This document shows, in pieces, positions 29,907 to 42,285 of a stretch of DNA of 64,000 nucleotides (its first letter is position 1; each line of letters starts with the position of its first letter). Position numbers and translations under genes: made by a program. The stretch is from positions 51,480,066-51,544,065 of the forward strand of contig CAMGYJ010000006.1 of assembly GCA_946122785.1 (NCBI GenBank). Direction: 5' to 3'. Origin of the DNA: Linum tenue. Its lineage: Eukaryota > Streptophyta > Magnoliopsida > Malpighiales > Linaceae. Under the pieces are notes generated by a model. The model saw nothing but the letters and a program-made list of their open reading frames with translations, made no database searches and was not told the DNA's origin.

Positions 29907-31295
29907 TGACACGCTAAAACACAACACCTAACAATGGCCAAGTGTAACCAATGAAAGGGACTGCAGTATAGTGGCACAAGTAATAAATATCGAATCCACG
30001 GGTCTCTAGAGTTACTATTACTCAGCTTCAATTCATTATCTAGCAAACTAGATTAAGGATTGATTTACTAAACTACTATACTAACTAATCTACTAATTAC
30101 AAGTTGGGAACTCACTTAGGTATGATTCCCCCTAGCTCCTCAATTAGGTCCAAGTTGCAATTACCTTTGGTTGATCTACTTTTGATTAAACTGCGGAAGA
30201 TCCTAAATTAGCTTGGAATCTCTTAAGCTGACCAAGTCCTCTTATACAGAATACTCGGCAGGCGACTAGCCTTCACCGGGATAGACTGCTAAGGCGATTC
30301 ACACAGATCTCCACTACTAGAATGAATTCCAGTACAAAGCAGTGAATTGATTGACTCTCGCACAACCAATTCACCACTATCAACCAAGGAAGCTCTCTTA
30401 ACCTAATCAGATTCTATCTATCATAGGTTAAAGCAGAAATCAAAAGAATTTGATCAAGATTCAATTGACTCAATAAATCATGCCTCAATCGATTATAATC
30501 AAACAATAAAGCATCCAAAACTTCATACAAGAAAGATCCTAACACATGGAACTAGGGTTCCACAAAACCTAAGTGAAGGGAAGTTACTCCATAGAGAAGA
30601 GAGAGACTGCAGAAATCTGATCTAGATCTTCAATCTCCATCTCCAAGCTTGATTACCGAGCTCCAATGGTGAAGAGATCCTCCAAAATAGCTCCAAGAAT
30701 GTTCCCAAGTCGCTCTCTCTCTAGAGTTCGTCCCTTGGGTGTTTGGGAACCAAAATCCAGCTCTCTCTTTCCTTTGGCTTGAATCTGCCTCGAAAACTCG
30801 ATTCTGGGCAAAACACGATCGAGGACACAGCCATGTTTTACTTTTGCCCGCCCGTGTTTTGCCCCCCGCAGCCCTCACGATACGCCCTCGGCAGTAAAAA
30901 CACTAGCGGGTGCCAGATAAAACACGACCGTGTTTTTAGGGTAGTATGCCCGTGTTTTTACCGCCGAACCTGTTCCACTATATTCAATGCTTTGTTTCTC
31001 CCTCGTCCGGAATCCGAATCAGTCACCGTTTGATTGCAGACAAGCTTGCATGATTCTTTGTCCAGAAAGTGAGGTAGAAATCCATTCTTCTTTAGGTCAT
31101 GCCGAGTTTCTTCTCCCGAATCGCCAATTGATCTCTAATTGACTTGAAACTTGCGCCTATGCTTCACTTTATGTGCTAGGGCCTGAAATGTGAAAAAGGA
31201 ACACAACCTAGCGTAAAATAGGCCAAAGACGCGATAATTAAAGCTCAAACAATCAAGAAACAAAGGGGAAAACATGTGCAAATATCGAGTCATCA
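29907..31295 (-). repeat. Athila-type LTR E
   Basis: In the minus sense it starts TGATGACTCGATATTTGCAC at 31295 and ends AGCGTGTCA at 29907. The right flank holds the polypurine and hairpin block (31296-31340). The R-U5 half is only about 80% identical to LTR G, so it is a distinct subfamily. Confidence 0.85.
30800..30975 (-). promoter_or_regulatory. Palindromic-word cluster in U3 of LTR E
   Basis: AAAACACGACCGTGTTTT at 30919-30936. Partial words include AAAACACGATCG (near 30810), AGCCATGTTTTAC, CCCGTGTTTTGCC (near 30851) and CCCGTGTTTTTACC (near 30949). Confidence 0.75.
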
Positions 31296-32329
31296 AATCC
31301 CCCCACACTTAACTGTTTGCTTGTCCCCAAGCAAACCTAACTCAAACCAATGCAACTCTCTAGACCTTTACAGGAACACCCAACCCCGATCATTGGTAGT
31401 GGACTTCCTAGATCATTTAGCAGTTTACAATGTCGACCAATGCACAAGGCACCTCCTAGCTTCTTCGGCGAGAACTCTAGTCTCAAGTCGGCATCATGGC
31501 AAATAGTGATAAGAGGACAAATGAATCGTGGACAAAGGGACTCTCAAAAACAGAAAGATCATCGACTCACTTTTTTAAGGTGCTCTATTTTCTTCTTGAA
31601 GATGGTTGGAACCCCTTTTTTCTTTTCTTTTTTTTGTTGTTGTTTTTTTTCAAGGGTCCCAACGTGTTTTTTTTTTCTCCAGAAAATGGGGCTCCCACCT
31701 AATAAAAGGTTTCGAGGGAGCCCGGCTCTTACCAGCCATGCCAGAAGCAGCTCTTACCGGCTATGCCAGGAGCAGATGTCTCGATCCTCGTGCGGGGAAA
31801 GAAATGTAAGGGGGCTGGAGGTAGTAGGTGGAAGTTGGGAACAGATTCCCGTCTCCCCTTACACACTTTCACCGCTTCCCGCACGGGAGACGTTATTTTA
31901 AAAGCACTTTTTAGAGCACCTTTTTTCAAAACATGATACAGGAGTCCATGAAAGATAGAGAGTCCACAATACCACACAATTCAAGGGTCCTAAGATCACT
32001 AATTCACACAATCAACCAACACAATATGAAGAAGAAATGAGACTTCTTAAATGCATCAACATCCTCAATCATGCTACACTACCTTCCTAGGTTGCATATT
32101 ATTATAAAGACTGTCAATTCAAAGCATACTGAGCAGGCAATTGCAAGGATCACGTGCTTGGAGCCCTCAAATCAAAATTTGGACAGTGGACTAGGCTCCA
32201 AGCACACAAAAACAACCAAACATTCACACGAAAACATAATGGAACTCCCCCCCACACTTAAGCACGACATTGTCCTCAATGGAGGATAGAGAAGGAGGGT
32301 AGAACGAAGTTACCAGATCAAGTGTGAAT
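31296..32329 (-). other. 3' internal region of Athila element E
   Basis: Reverse counterpart of 25800-26774: the CCCCCACACTTAA block, a long pyrimidine-rich stretch (31600-31690), and a second CCCCCCACACTTAAG near 32247. No coding domain. The envelope-like gene expected beyond it is absent, since the post-pol spacer appears directly after the inserted solo LTR. Confidence 0.7.
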
Positions 32330-34482
32330 TGAAACATCCCTTCTCTTTGAATTTGGAAAAAGACATTTCTACCCCGGGGTATAGTTAAAATCTCAAATAA
32401 CACAAGTTTAAATAAAAATACCAAACTCAAATATCTCAGACCGTAGCCCTAAACATGTGGGCAAAACTCAAATTGTCCAAAGGAAATGAATCTCCAGTCT
32501 TTAACTCTTAACCATAATGTCTTAATAACTTGAAAAGTTCTTCGAAGCTTACTCTGACGCCTGACTCGACATCTCTCAACGACGATAGAGTTGAGCTCCT
32601 CTAGCTTGCTGATCGCGGACTGGCTGGTTTGGATTTCCTCCTCTACGATCTGGTGAGTGAATTGGGGTCAGTCTACGCCCTTACGACAAGATCTATAGTA
32701 CTTTAGTATTCTTCTCTAAACACTTAACTTCAATTAGGGGAAGTTGTTTTGTACTTCCACTCTTAAAACTTATAACTCATAAAATTCTTCGGGAGTTAAA
32801 GTTAGTCTCCCTTCTTAAAGCTCAAAACTTTACTTAAATCTTTTGACTGACACGGGGATCCCTCACTAGCTAGTCCGGTTGCCAACTCATACGTATGAGA
32901 AGCCATTCAGGCTTTCCTTAAACTTAAACTTAGTTAGGGAAGTCGTAACGATTCATCCCCCTAACATCTTAAACTTATCGTGGTGGCTCTTCACCACGAT
33001 TCTCAAGGGCATAACGGCTGCCCATCTTAAAAATCTCAAGAGCATAACTGCTGCTCTATCTCAACTGTCTCAAAAGGCAACGGACTGGCGCTAGTGACTA
33101 AAAACACTTAAAACGACTTCACCTTCTTGAAGGTGAGTTACTTCTTAAAAAGGACTTGCTTCTTAACTTTAACGATAACTTATACACTTAAGGCTTAAAT
33201 TTAAATAAGAACTCATGCAAATTCACATCAAGCATAGCTCAACAAATTCACATATCATCAATCATAAGCACAATCAAACAACGACATTCACTTCATCAAA
33301 AATACCCAAAACTTGAAATTCTTGAAAGAACACGTAAGGCGTAGAATTTACCCCCTTTACACTCACCTTATATCCGTCGAAACCAACTCTGAATCTGCTC
33401 TAAAATTTCCAAAATCGCTCCAATTAAATTCTCCTCGTTCTCACGATTCCACAGGCGCTGACGATTTCTCGTTCGGACGTCAATTGATCGAGTTATGACC
33501 AAATTAAACATTGTGTCAGTTTAAAAGTACTAGGTACCAAAACTGTAATTTTTTTGGGTCAACAGAGTTGACCACGATCTCTCTGAAAAAAAATTACACA
33601 TTTAATCCTCTAACTTCTCGAATTGTCAAGACTGATACCTGAACTGTCCGATTTGCGTCCCAAACTTTCGAGACTCGTATCTCCCTCGTCCGACGTGGAA
33701 ACTCAATTCCGTCAAGACCGCGATGCTCCTGGGATCGTCCTCTCCGCGATGGTACCAAGGTTTCGAAGCTTGATTGAATTCGATTACGCCGGGTCGTCGA
33801 CGTACTTTCCGGCTAGCTCACTGTACCTTGTCGTCGATCATGGCCCACGATTTGAGGGTTAGCTTAACGTCTGATTCGACCTATGAGGGACTGAGCTCGA
33901 AGTCCTTACCTTGAGGATTATGATTTCGTCGACCCAGGAACGGAGGATCGATCGGCGTCGGGAAAGCTATGGTGCGACGAGATAGGGAGCGGTGGCGTGC
34001 GCTGTTGCTGTCGAACGGAGAGGATTGGCGCCGAGCGAAGATGGGAATGGTGGGGTTTGATTTCTAACGTAGGAAAGTGGAAAGGTAAAAGCTGCTGCTC
34101 TCATATACGTGGAGAATAAAAATGAAAGGGAAGAGCAATGCTAACGGAAGGGAATTAGAGAGATCGAGGGAGAGAGAGAGAATGAGGTTACGTTAATGGG
34201 AGCTGGGATTTGGGGTTTTTAGTTTCTTTTTTTTATTTCTCTTCCTTTTTTGTTGGTAACGTGTGAATGATGGGGATGATGACAATTATAATGGGGACTA
34301 ATAAGAATGGGGACGTTCAGATGATAATGATAATGATGGTGATAATTACAATACTATTATTATCATTATTATTATAATAATTATTATTATTAATTCACGG
34401 CTGTACCCATTCGTACGTAATTGTTGATCCAATGGTTCATTTTCTTATGGTCGAACTAGAACCGTAATATCGGGGTGTTACA
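32330..34482 (-). mobile_element. Solo LTR with TSD TGAAT
   Basis: A 2,153-bp sequence starts TGAAACATCCC and ends GGGGTGTTACA, flanked by TGAAT (32325-32329 and 34483-34487). These ends are the inverted TGTAACAYCCC termini of Tekay-type LTRs such as 42286-44546, but the body differs. The leader-like pyrimidine tract and an exon-edge-like AAGGTAAGGAC in reverse (near 33910) suggest minus orientation. No internal coding region is present, so it arose by LTR-LTR recombination. A low-complexity ATT/ATA tract lies at 34330-34395. Confidence 0.85.
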
Positions 34483-35171
34483 TGAATGATGGTGAACGGG
34501 GCAGGCGGTGCATTCTAGGAGGAAAGTAGAGAAAGAGCAGTTGAAACACAAACACCACACAAAATCTCACAAAGGTTGAGTTATTGACTCTAAAATCAAA
34601 GAGCAAAACTGACTCAACCGTGGAGAAATAGGGAAGGAAATGCAAACTGACTGGTTGGGTTGCCTCCCAACAAGCGCTTCTTTCACATCGTGAGCCGGAT
34701 GTTTGATCCTAAGTTTCGGTCCATGATAGAACCTCTTTGAAGTTGAGGTTCTCATCTATGAGGTGGATTCTCAAGTCACGAGCAGATGATGTGGCAGGTG
34801 ATGAAGGCTCGTGCACTTGATGCAGCTGAAGTCTCCACCCTCGAGACGTCTTCTTCGTTTCTTCTCTTGTCTGATTGCCCCAAACCAAATATATATCGAC
34901 TGACCACCATCGCGTCCACCAAGAGGGACCGATGTCGATGTGGCCTTGTTCTGGCAAAGAGACACTGCAAATGGGTCTTTGCTAAGCAGTTCCTCGAAGT
35001 TTGGTGGGGATATTACTTGTATTATAGGACCAGTGCAAGCCTCTTCCACCTCAACTTTATCCTCAGCCTGGACACCACTCGCTTCTTCAACCCCCTTTCC
35101 TTCTTCAAAATGTGGTCTCTCTTCTTGGAAAAGATCAAGAACTACCTCTTCTTTGCTGTCTTCCTCATCCT
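34483..35171 (-). other. Post-pol spacer and unassigned coding-like region of element E
   Basis: GGTTGCCTCCCAACAAGCGC (34658-34677) is the reverse of the conserved post-pol block. Beyond it lies a minus-strand frame (35178-34771) rich in Glu with PPNFEELLSKDPFAV, which I could not assign to an Athila domain. It ends where the chromovirus LTR begins. Confidence 0.5.
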
Positions 35172-37277
35172 CCACCACCGTTTCATTTAATTCCCCACCA
35201 CCGTTTCATTTAATTTTCCCCATCTTCATCTTCTTTTCACTTTCGGACCGAGAGAGAAGCAGAGCGAGCGAAGTGCAGGAGAGTGACGAGGGAAAAATTT
35301 CACGGCTTGATTTTTGAGTTCTAGTGATCCAAAAATCTCGTAAGTAATGCTTAATTCATCTATTCATCGTAATTTATCGATTTAGAGCTTTAAAACGAGT
35401 TTTTGGTTCAGGAATTTCTCGAATTCCCGATAAGCCAAAATTTTGGAGTATCCGGAAGCCGGATTGAGCCCAAATTTCATATACGAGCTTCTTGCAGCGA
35501 GGTAATCAATCCCCTAGTTCTAATCCCTGAATTTCGTCAATTATTTAGGTCGGGGTCCAAACCGCTGAATTTAGCTCCGGCCAGGGTTTGATGTGTTTTT
35601 ATCAAGAATTTGACCAGGAGCCTAGAACTAATATTGACGGGGATACTGCATGGGATATTAGGACGGTCTCGGATTTTAATTCGGGGTTCATTTGTGAAAT
35701 TGACGTTTTAGTACGAGAAGGTTAAACCGGTGTTTGAACGACCAGAACTGGTGAGGGATTAGCTCGGCATACAGGGTTTGTCGTATCACGATAATTATAT
35801 TGATGCTTAGAATTGACCTAGGTGAATTAGAATGACATGATTAGGGATGTATGGACTTTTATGCTATAGGATGAACCCTGGACTGTGGTATGATATTATT
35901 GACTTGCCCTAATCAATATGGACCTGGTTTATGTTGATGTTTGTGCATATGTTGCAAATTGTGGGCTTGACTGTTGATATGCTTTATGATGGTTCGAGAA
36001 AGTGATTGGGTATAATTTTTAATGACTGATGTATTTGAACGTACAAGTGGGAAAATATATATCCCATGGTGATATTATGATGTTCTAGGATGATGACTTG
36101 CACGAGGGTTTATCCCGAGGAAGTGCAATTATACGACTCCTGATTTACCTATGTTGAGCCAATTGTGGCCGGGTCAAGTACATGTGTAAGTAACGAATTA
36201 TGATTAAGGAAGATGAGATATGAATCATGTATAAGGATATCAAGTAAGAGTGATTTGGTCTCATGGTCAATTACATAGTAATTAGGGCTCCCCATTCTAT
36301 TACTCCGTTTTGATATGTTATGTCACACCACTGATGTGGTGTTGACCGGTTATTCATCATGAGATATGACCACACCCAGAGTGGTGCTGAGTCTGATATG
36401 ACCACACCCAGAGTGGTGTCAGGTCCGATATGAGTACACCGGCAGTGGTGGGTCCGATATGACCACATCCACGAGATGTTTGGTCCGTATTCCCGGGAGA
36501 GTAATTAGCATGGGAGTAGCCAGGCGCTTATAAGTAAAACATGATAAGACACACATGTATAAGTCAAGGTGGTTGAGTCTTTTGCCCATTGGGACATGAG
36601 AATGGCTGAGGTCCGATCCTAGTGTTTTGGCTTGTTTGCTAGATGTATGGTAGGGGTATGCTCTGTTATGAACTCACGATGCTATGATTATCTCACTCAG
36701 CTATGAGCTGACCCTCTTTTATTCTTCTTCTCTGCTTATGCTATGTGTAAGCAGATCATCAACAGCAGCAGTAGATAAGTGTTACGTGGGAGAGGAGCTA
36801 GAGTTGAAGTCAGGATGAGGTATGGTTTTCAACTATTCTGTGCTTGGACTACTACTCGGGATTTTGGCCAGTGATCCACACCTTTTTGTAAAAATGTTTT
36901 GAGAACGTTTTTCATGTGCATACTAGCTTCTGATGTAGTGTGAGATATCCACAGGTGTGGAAAGTTGATGATATGTGTATATTGTGTAATTATGTAAGTT
37001 GTGATGATTATAGCATGTATCAGTATAGTATGCAGTTGTGTAGTATGAAACTGTGACTATGGCTATGAAAAACCAATGCATATGGTTGTGAGTATATATG
37101 TTTGTGATGAATTATTTTGCAGGATAAGTTGCAAGAATTGTTAGCCCATTACACGAGTAATTCATGTCAAAATTTTATTTGGGTAAATTTTGATAATTAA
37201 TGTAACACCCAAGATCAATTCTGCTGCAATTGTATGAACAATATGATTAGGCAAAACGTATAGGGTAGGGTGTTACA
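35172..37277 (+). repeat. 5' LTR of element F (5'-truncated)
   Basis: Matches 42440-44546. The tract CCACCACCGTTTCATTTAAT occurs twice in tandem here (35172 and 35195) but once in the right LTR. It ends GGGTGTTACA. Confidence 0.88.
36364..36479. repeat. Tandem ~32-bp units in LTR of F
   Basis: Four units each begin GATATGA(C/G) and contain an ACCACACCCAGAGTGGTG-type palindrome or a variant of it. The same array is in the right LTR at about 43632-43753. Confidence 0.85.
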
Positions 37278-37280
37278 GTT

Positions 37281-37292
37281 TGGTATCATAGC
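37281..37292 (+). other. Primer-binding site of element F
   Basis: TGGTATCATAGC lies three bases after the LTR. It differs at one base from the tRNA-iMet site TGGTATCAGAGC. Confidence 0.8.
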
Positions 37293-37533
37293 CCGGTTCC
37301 CTCTTTTTGTTGTTATGGCGTACTATACCTTATGGGAGGTTAAACACTCCTAAGGAGGGGAGTACCCTATAATGACTTAAAATGGGAATTGAGTTTAACA
37401 TGATTATGTGTATTGGTATGTTGGATGAAATTACCTGCATCATAGTTTTCAAAATTGAGTTTTGGACTTATTTGTTTTCACGTAATTATTTTGGGAAAAT
37501 TTTGTTTTAACCAAGTGAGAGAGTGGGTAAAGA

Positions 37534-40500
37534 ATGAATTTTGTGTGGATCAATCTAAGGCCAATATTTGCTTGTAGCTCGCACGGAAGCTGTCATAATG
37601 TTCCTACTGACCAGTCGAGAGGAGTGGGGGCGGTTGATGCAATACCGCCGGTATTAGACTATGCAAAGATGAAGAGTTTTGGTGGTAGGGACTTTAAGGG
37701 AGATGTGAGTCCAAATGCTGTAGTAGAGTGGTTGAGGGAGATAGAAGATGTGTTTGAGTATCTTTATGAAACCCCAGAGGAAAAAGTGCAATATGTTGTT
37801 TTTCTCCTAAAGGGGTACGCGAGGAGATGGTGGTCCTCAGTCTCTAGAGTTAATGGTGAACGAGTTCAGTTCACCTGGGAGTTCCTGAAGGCCTTTAAGA
37901 CAGAGTTTCTTCCCGAAGCTTTTATCAGGGCAAAGAATAATGAATTCGCCAACCTTAAGCAGGAGAACATGATAGTTACTGAGTATACCATCAAGTTCGT
38001 TCGACTACTCTGTTTTGAGGATGGGTTAGCGGATACAGAGCATAAGAAGAAGATGAGGTACTTACATGGTCTGCGCCTAGGGTTGAAAGAAAAGATCCAC
38101 AGGGTTGATGAAGAGAGCATGGCCACAATCAAGGAGGCAGCACTTAAGTATGAAGCTTATGAAGTTGAGGGTAGAGAGGAACACAGGGCCAAAGAAGAGG
38201 AGAAGAAGAGGAAGTTTGGAGTGAGTTATGCTGGACCTCGTTACCCACCCAGGAGAGGTCCTAGCGGTTTTGGGAGAACACCGAGTCAATCTATGTCAGG
38301 AACATCATATAGGGCACCAATTTCCTCAGCCACACAAGCTCCAGTTTGTCAAGTTTGTCAGAAGAGACACTTTGGAGAGTGTTGGAGGTTTTCTAGAGTA
38401 TGCTTTCAATGCGGCCAGCCGGGTCACATCATGAGGAGCTGTCCTTATAGGGGAGGAGGAAGACCTACTCAGTCCGAAACTTCAGTGCACTTTAGTAGAG
38501 CCCCAACTAGAGGTGGTTATCAGGGAGGCCGTAGTGGATTTCAGAGTGGTCGTGGTGGTTCACAGGGTGGTAGAGGTGGTGGTCGAAATCAGCCATCAGG
38601 AAGTGGTACGCAGGGTACTAGAGCACCGGGAGCACCGAGGGTTTATGCAATGACTCGAGGTGAGGCAGAAGTGGCACCAGAAGTTGTGACTGGTATGCTT
38701 TCTATCCTTGGCAAGCAATTATATGCTTTGATCGATACTGGTTCCTCTCACTCATTCATGTCATATACGTTTGCACATATGCTACGCTTAGTTCCAGATA
38801 AGCTAGGTTATACCTTATGTGTTAAAACACCTGTGGGAGATACCTTGAAGGTAGATTCAGTTATTAGAAGTTCCTTCATTGGTGTTGAAGGAGATTTCCT
38901 AGCAGCAGATTTAATTCTGCTACCTTTTGATGAATTCGATGTCATCCTTGGGATGGACTTTCTGGCAACACATGGAGCTGTTGTGGATTGTCAAAAGAAA
39001 GAAGTGTTATTCAACACACCAGATAAAGGTCCTGTTGTATTCCGAGGCATTAAGAAAAAGGAGACTCGTGGTTTTCTTTCTGCCCTGGAAGCATTTCGAT
39101 TAGTTAAGGAAGGTTGTGAAGCCTTTCTTGCTCAAGTTACTGTTGTAAATGAGAAGAAGGTTGAGGATGTAGAGGTGGTAAGGGAGTTTCCTGATGTATT
39201 CCCCGAAGAACTTCCCGGCCTTCCACCTGAAAGGGAAGTAAAGTTTCATATTGAATTGGTACCTGGCACAACACCAATTTCAATGGCACCAATTGAGCTG
39301 AAGGAGCTTAAAGAACAATTGCAAGAACTGCTAGACAAGGGGTTTATTCGACCTAGCATCTCACCTTGGGGTGCACCGGTTTTGTTTGTCAAGAAGAAAG
39401 ATGGCTCCATGAGAATGTGCATTGACTACCGGAGGTTGAATAAAGCAACAGTGAAGAATCGTTATCCCCTCCCAAGAATAGATGACTTGTTTTATCAATT
39501 GCAGGGTGCATCAGTCTTTTCTAAGATTGATTTGAGGTCTGGATACCATCAACTGAAAGTGGCATATGGAGCGACCTCAAAGACAGCTTTTAGAACAAGA
39601 TATGGGCATTATGAGTTCCTGGTAATGCCTTTTGGACTCACTAATGCACTAGCGGTATTTATGGCTCTTATGAACAGAGTTTTCCATGAATATCTCGATA
39701 AGTTTGTGATTGTGTTCATAGATGATATCCTCATCTATTCTAAAAGCGAAGAGGAGCACAAAACTCACCTCAGAATTGTGTTGCAAATTCTAAGAGAGAA
39801 ACAATTATATGCAAAATTCTCAAAATGTGAGTTTTGGCTGAAGGAGGTAATATTTCTGGGACATGTAATTTCTGGAAGAGGTGTCGAGGTGGATCCGAAA
39901 AAGGTGGAAGCAGTGGTGAGTTGGACTCCACCAAAAGATTTGTCGGAGTTGAGAAGTTTTCTTGGCATGGCGGGTTACTATCGGCGGTTCGTAGAAGGAT
40001 TTTCTAAAATTGCTGCAGCATAACTAAACTGTTGAGGAAGAATACCAAGTATGTTTGGGATGAATCATGTCAAAAGAGTTTTGATGATCTGAAGAAGAAG
40101 TTGACCACAACACCAGTACTTGCTTTACCTTCAAACCATGGAGAGTTTGTGGTGTATAGTGATGCCTCATATCAAGGACTGGGTTGTGTGCTAATGCAAG
40201 ATGGAAGAGTTATCGCATATGCCTCTAGGCAATTGCGTCCTCATGAAGTAAATTATCCCACTCATGATTTGGAGTTGGCAGCGGTGGTATTTTCTCTCAA
40301 GATTTGGCGACATTATTTGTATGGTGAGACTTTTAAAATCCTCACTGATCATAAAAGCTTGAAGTATATTATGGATCAGAAGGATTTGAATAGTCGTCAG
40401 AGGAGATGGATAGAGTTGTTGAAAGATTATGATTGTACCATTGATTACCATCCAGGTAAAGCTAATGTAGTTCCTGATGCTCTGAGCAGAAAAGGCAAGA

Positions 40501-42034
40501 AGAATATAATGGATCTGGTTGATTTGAGGGCAATGAATGTTGATTTGGAAGTGGATGGTGTAACAGGGTTACTAGCTCGGTTGAACATTCGACCTTTGTT
40601 GCACGACAAAATTCGTGAGAAGCAGAAGGAGGATCTAGAGTTGGCAAAAATCATTCAAGACAATGAGGAAGGAAAAGAAAGCCCATTTGAAATGGTAGAT
40701 GGCATGTTGAAGATGAATGGAGGAGCATGTGTTCCCAATGTTGATAACTTGAGGAAAGAGATCCTAGATGAAGCTCATTCTTCTGCTTATGCTATGCACC
40801 CAGGAGCAACTAAAATGTATCACACGATCAACCATATTTTTGGTGGCGTGGGATGAAAAAGGAAGCGGCTGAACATGTTTTCACATGTCTGGTATGTCAG
40901 AAAGTTAAGGCAGAACATCAAGCTCCTGTAGGGAAACTGCAACCACTTCCAATTCCATAATGGAAGTGGGAAAGAATCACAATGGATTTTGTATATGGTC
41001 TCCCATCGTCAAGGGGAAAAGATGCAGTATAGGTTATTGTGGACCGACTGACCAAATCGGCTCTTTTTTTACCCATTAGATGAAAACCATCACTGGAGAT
41101 TTTGTCTCAACTATATTTTAAGGAGATCGTCAGATTGCATGGTGTGCCAATTTCTATTGTCTCTGATCGAGACCCGAGCTTCACATCTCAGTTTTGGCAA
41201 AGTTTACATGATGCCTTGGGAACTAAACTGCATTTTACTTCAGCTTATCATCCTCAAACAGATGGGCAGAGTGAACGAACCATCCTTACCTTGGAGGAGT
41301 TACTTCGATCATGTGTCATGCAATGGGAGGAATCATGGATTGACCATTTGCCCCTGATTGAGTTTACTTACAACAATCAGTACCATAGTAGCTTGGGTGT
41401 TCCACCATATGAAGCACTTTATGGGAGGAAATGTAGAACACCATTATGTTGGGATGTAGAAGGAGCGAGGCAAATCTCAGGGCCAGAGGTAGTTCAGATC
41501 ACAGTTGACAAGGTTAAGGAAATCAGGGAGCGTTTGAGGGTGGCTCAAGATCGACAGAAAGTTTATGTTGACACGAATAGGCGTGAAGTTAATTTCAAAG
41601 TGGGTGAGAAAGTATTTCTCAAAGTGTCACCATGGAAAGGGGTGATGAGATTTGGTAAGAAAGGAAAGCTTGCACCTCGATATATTGGACCATATGAAAT
41701 CACAAAGAAGATTGGGCCAGTGGCTTATAAGTTGGCATTGCCTCCAGAACTATCTCAAATCCACAATGTATTTCATGTTAGTATGCTGAAGAGATACAAA
41801 GTGGATCCTTCCCATGTTATACAACCAGAGGAGATCGAGTTAGGCCCAGATTTGACTTTTGAGGAGGTTCTAGTTGAGATTGTTGATTTCTAGATTAAGA
41901 CTCTTCACAGGAAAGAAATTCCAATGTTGAAGGTTGTGTGGAGGAATCAAGATAGTGAGAGTGCTACATGGGAAACTGAAGCAAGTATGCGAGAGAAGTA
42001 CCCTGAGTTGGTAGCAAACTACTTTACAGGTTAA
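37534..42034 (+). pseudogene. Chromovirus gag-pol with chromodomain (Tekay type)
   Basis: Gag runs from about 37660 and includes the zinc knuckle [14 protein letters not shown] (38403-38444) and a Gly/Arg-rich linker. Protease: [11 protein letters not shown] (38728-38760) and [44 protein letters not shown] and FIDDILIYS (39715-39741). A frameshift at about 40021 splits RT from RNase H ([27 protein letters not shown]). Another slip at about 40850 and stops near 40960 and 41028 break the integrase zinc-binding and core domains. The integrase C-terminal part is open at 41102-41893 (HPQTDGQSERT, RYIGPYEI, NVFHVSMLKRY). After a TAG at 41891, the same frame continues with a chromodomain-like VVWRN...ATWETEASMREKYPEL to 42034. 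The RT also has unusual residues next to the PFGLTNA motif. Not functional. Confidence 0.93.
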
Positions 42035-42250
42035 CAATCTTGCTTAGTCAGTTATGTTTTGAATTTGCTGATGTGTTTTGTTGTGATAGCCCAGTGTAGG
42101 TTTTTGAAACCTTATATTGGGAACTTGAGGTGTTATGTGTTTAGTTATGTACTTCAGATCTCCTAACCTAAGAGTTAGGTAGTAACAATATATGTGATAG
42201 TGTCTGCCAGGAGGAGAACGAGCGGATGCGTAGTATCAACTCAAAGTTAG

Positions 42251-42285
42251 ATTTCGGGGACGAAATCTTTTAAGGAGGGCAGAAT
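42251..42285 (+). other. Polypurine region before 3' LTR of F
   Basis: ATTTCGGGGACGAAATCTTT then AAGGAGGGCAGAAT, the usual Tekay block just before the 3' LTR. Confidence 0.75.

Noticed and set aside
34771..35190. Host-gene exon
   Set aside because: The Glu-rich minus frame follows an Athila post-pol spacer and ends at an LTR. No intron-exon structure or known host domain was seen.
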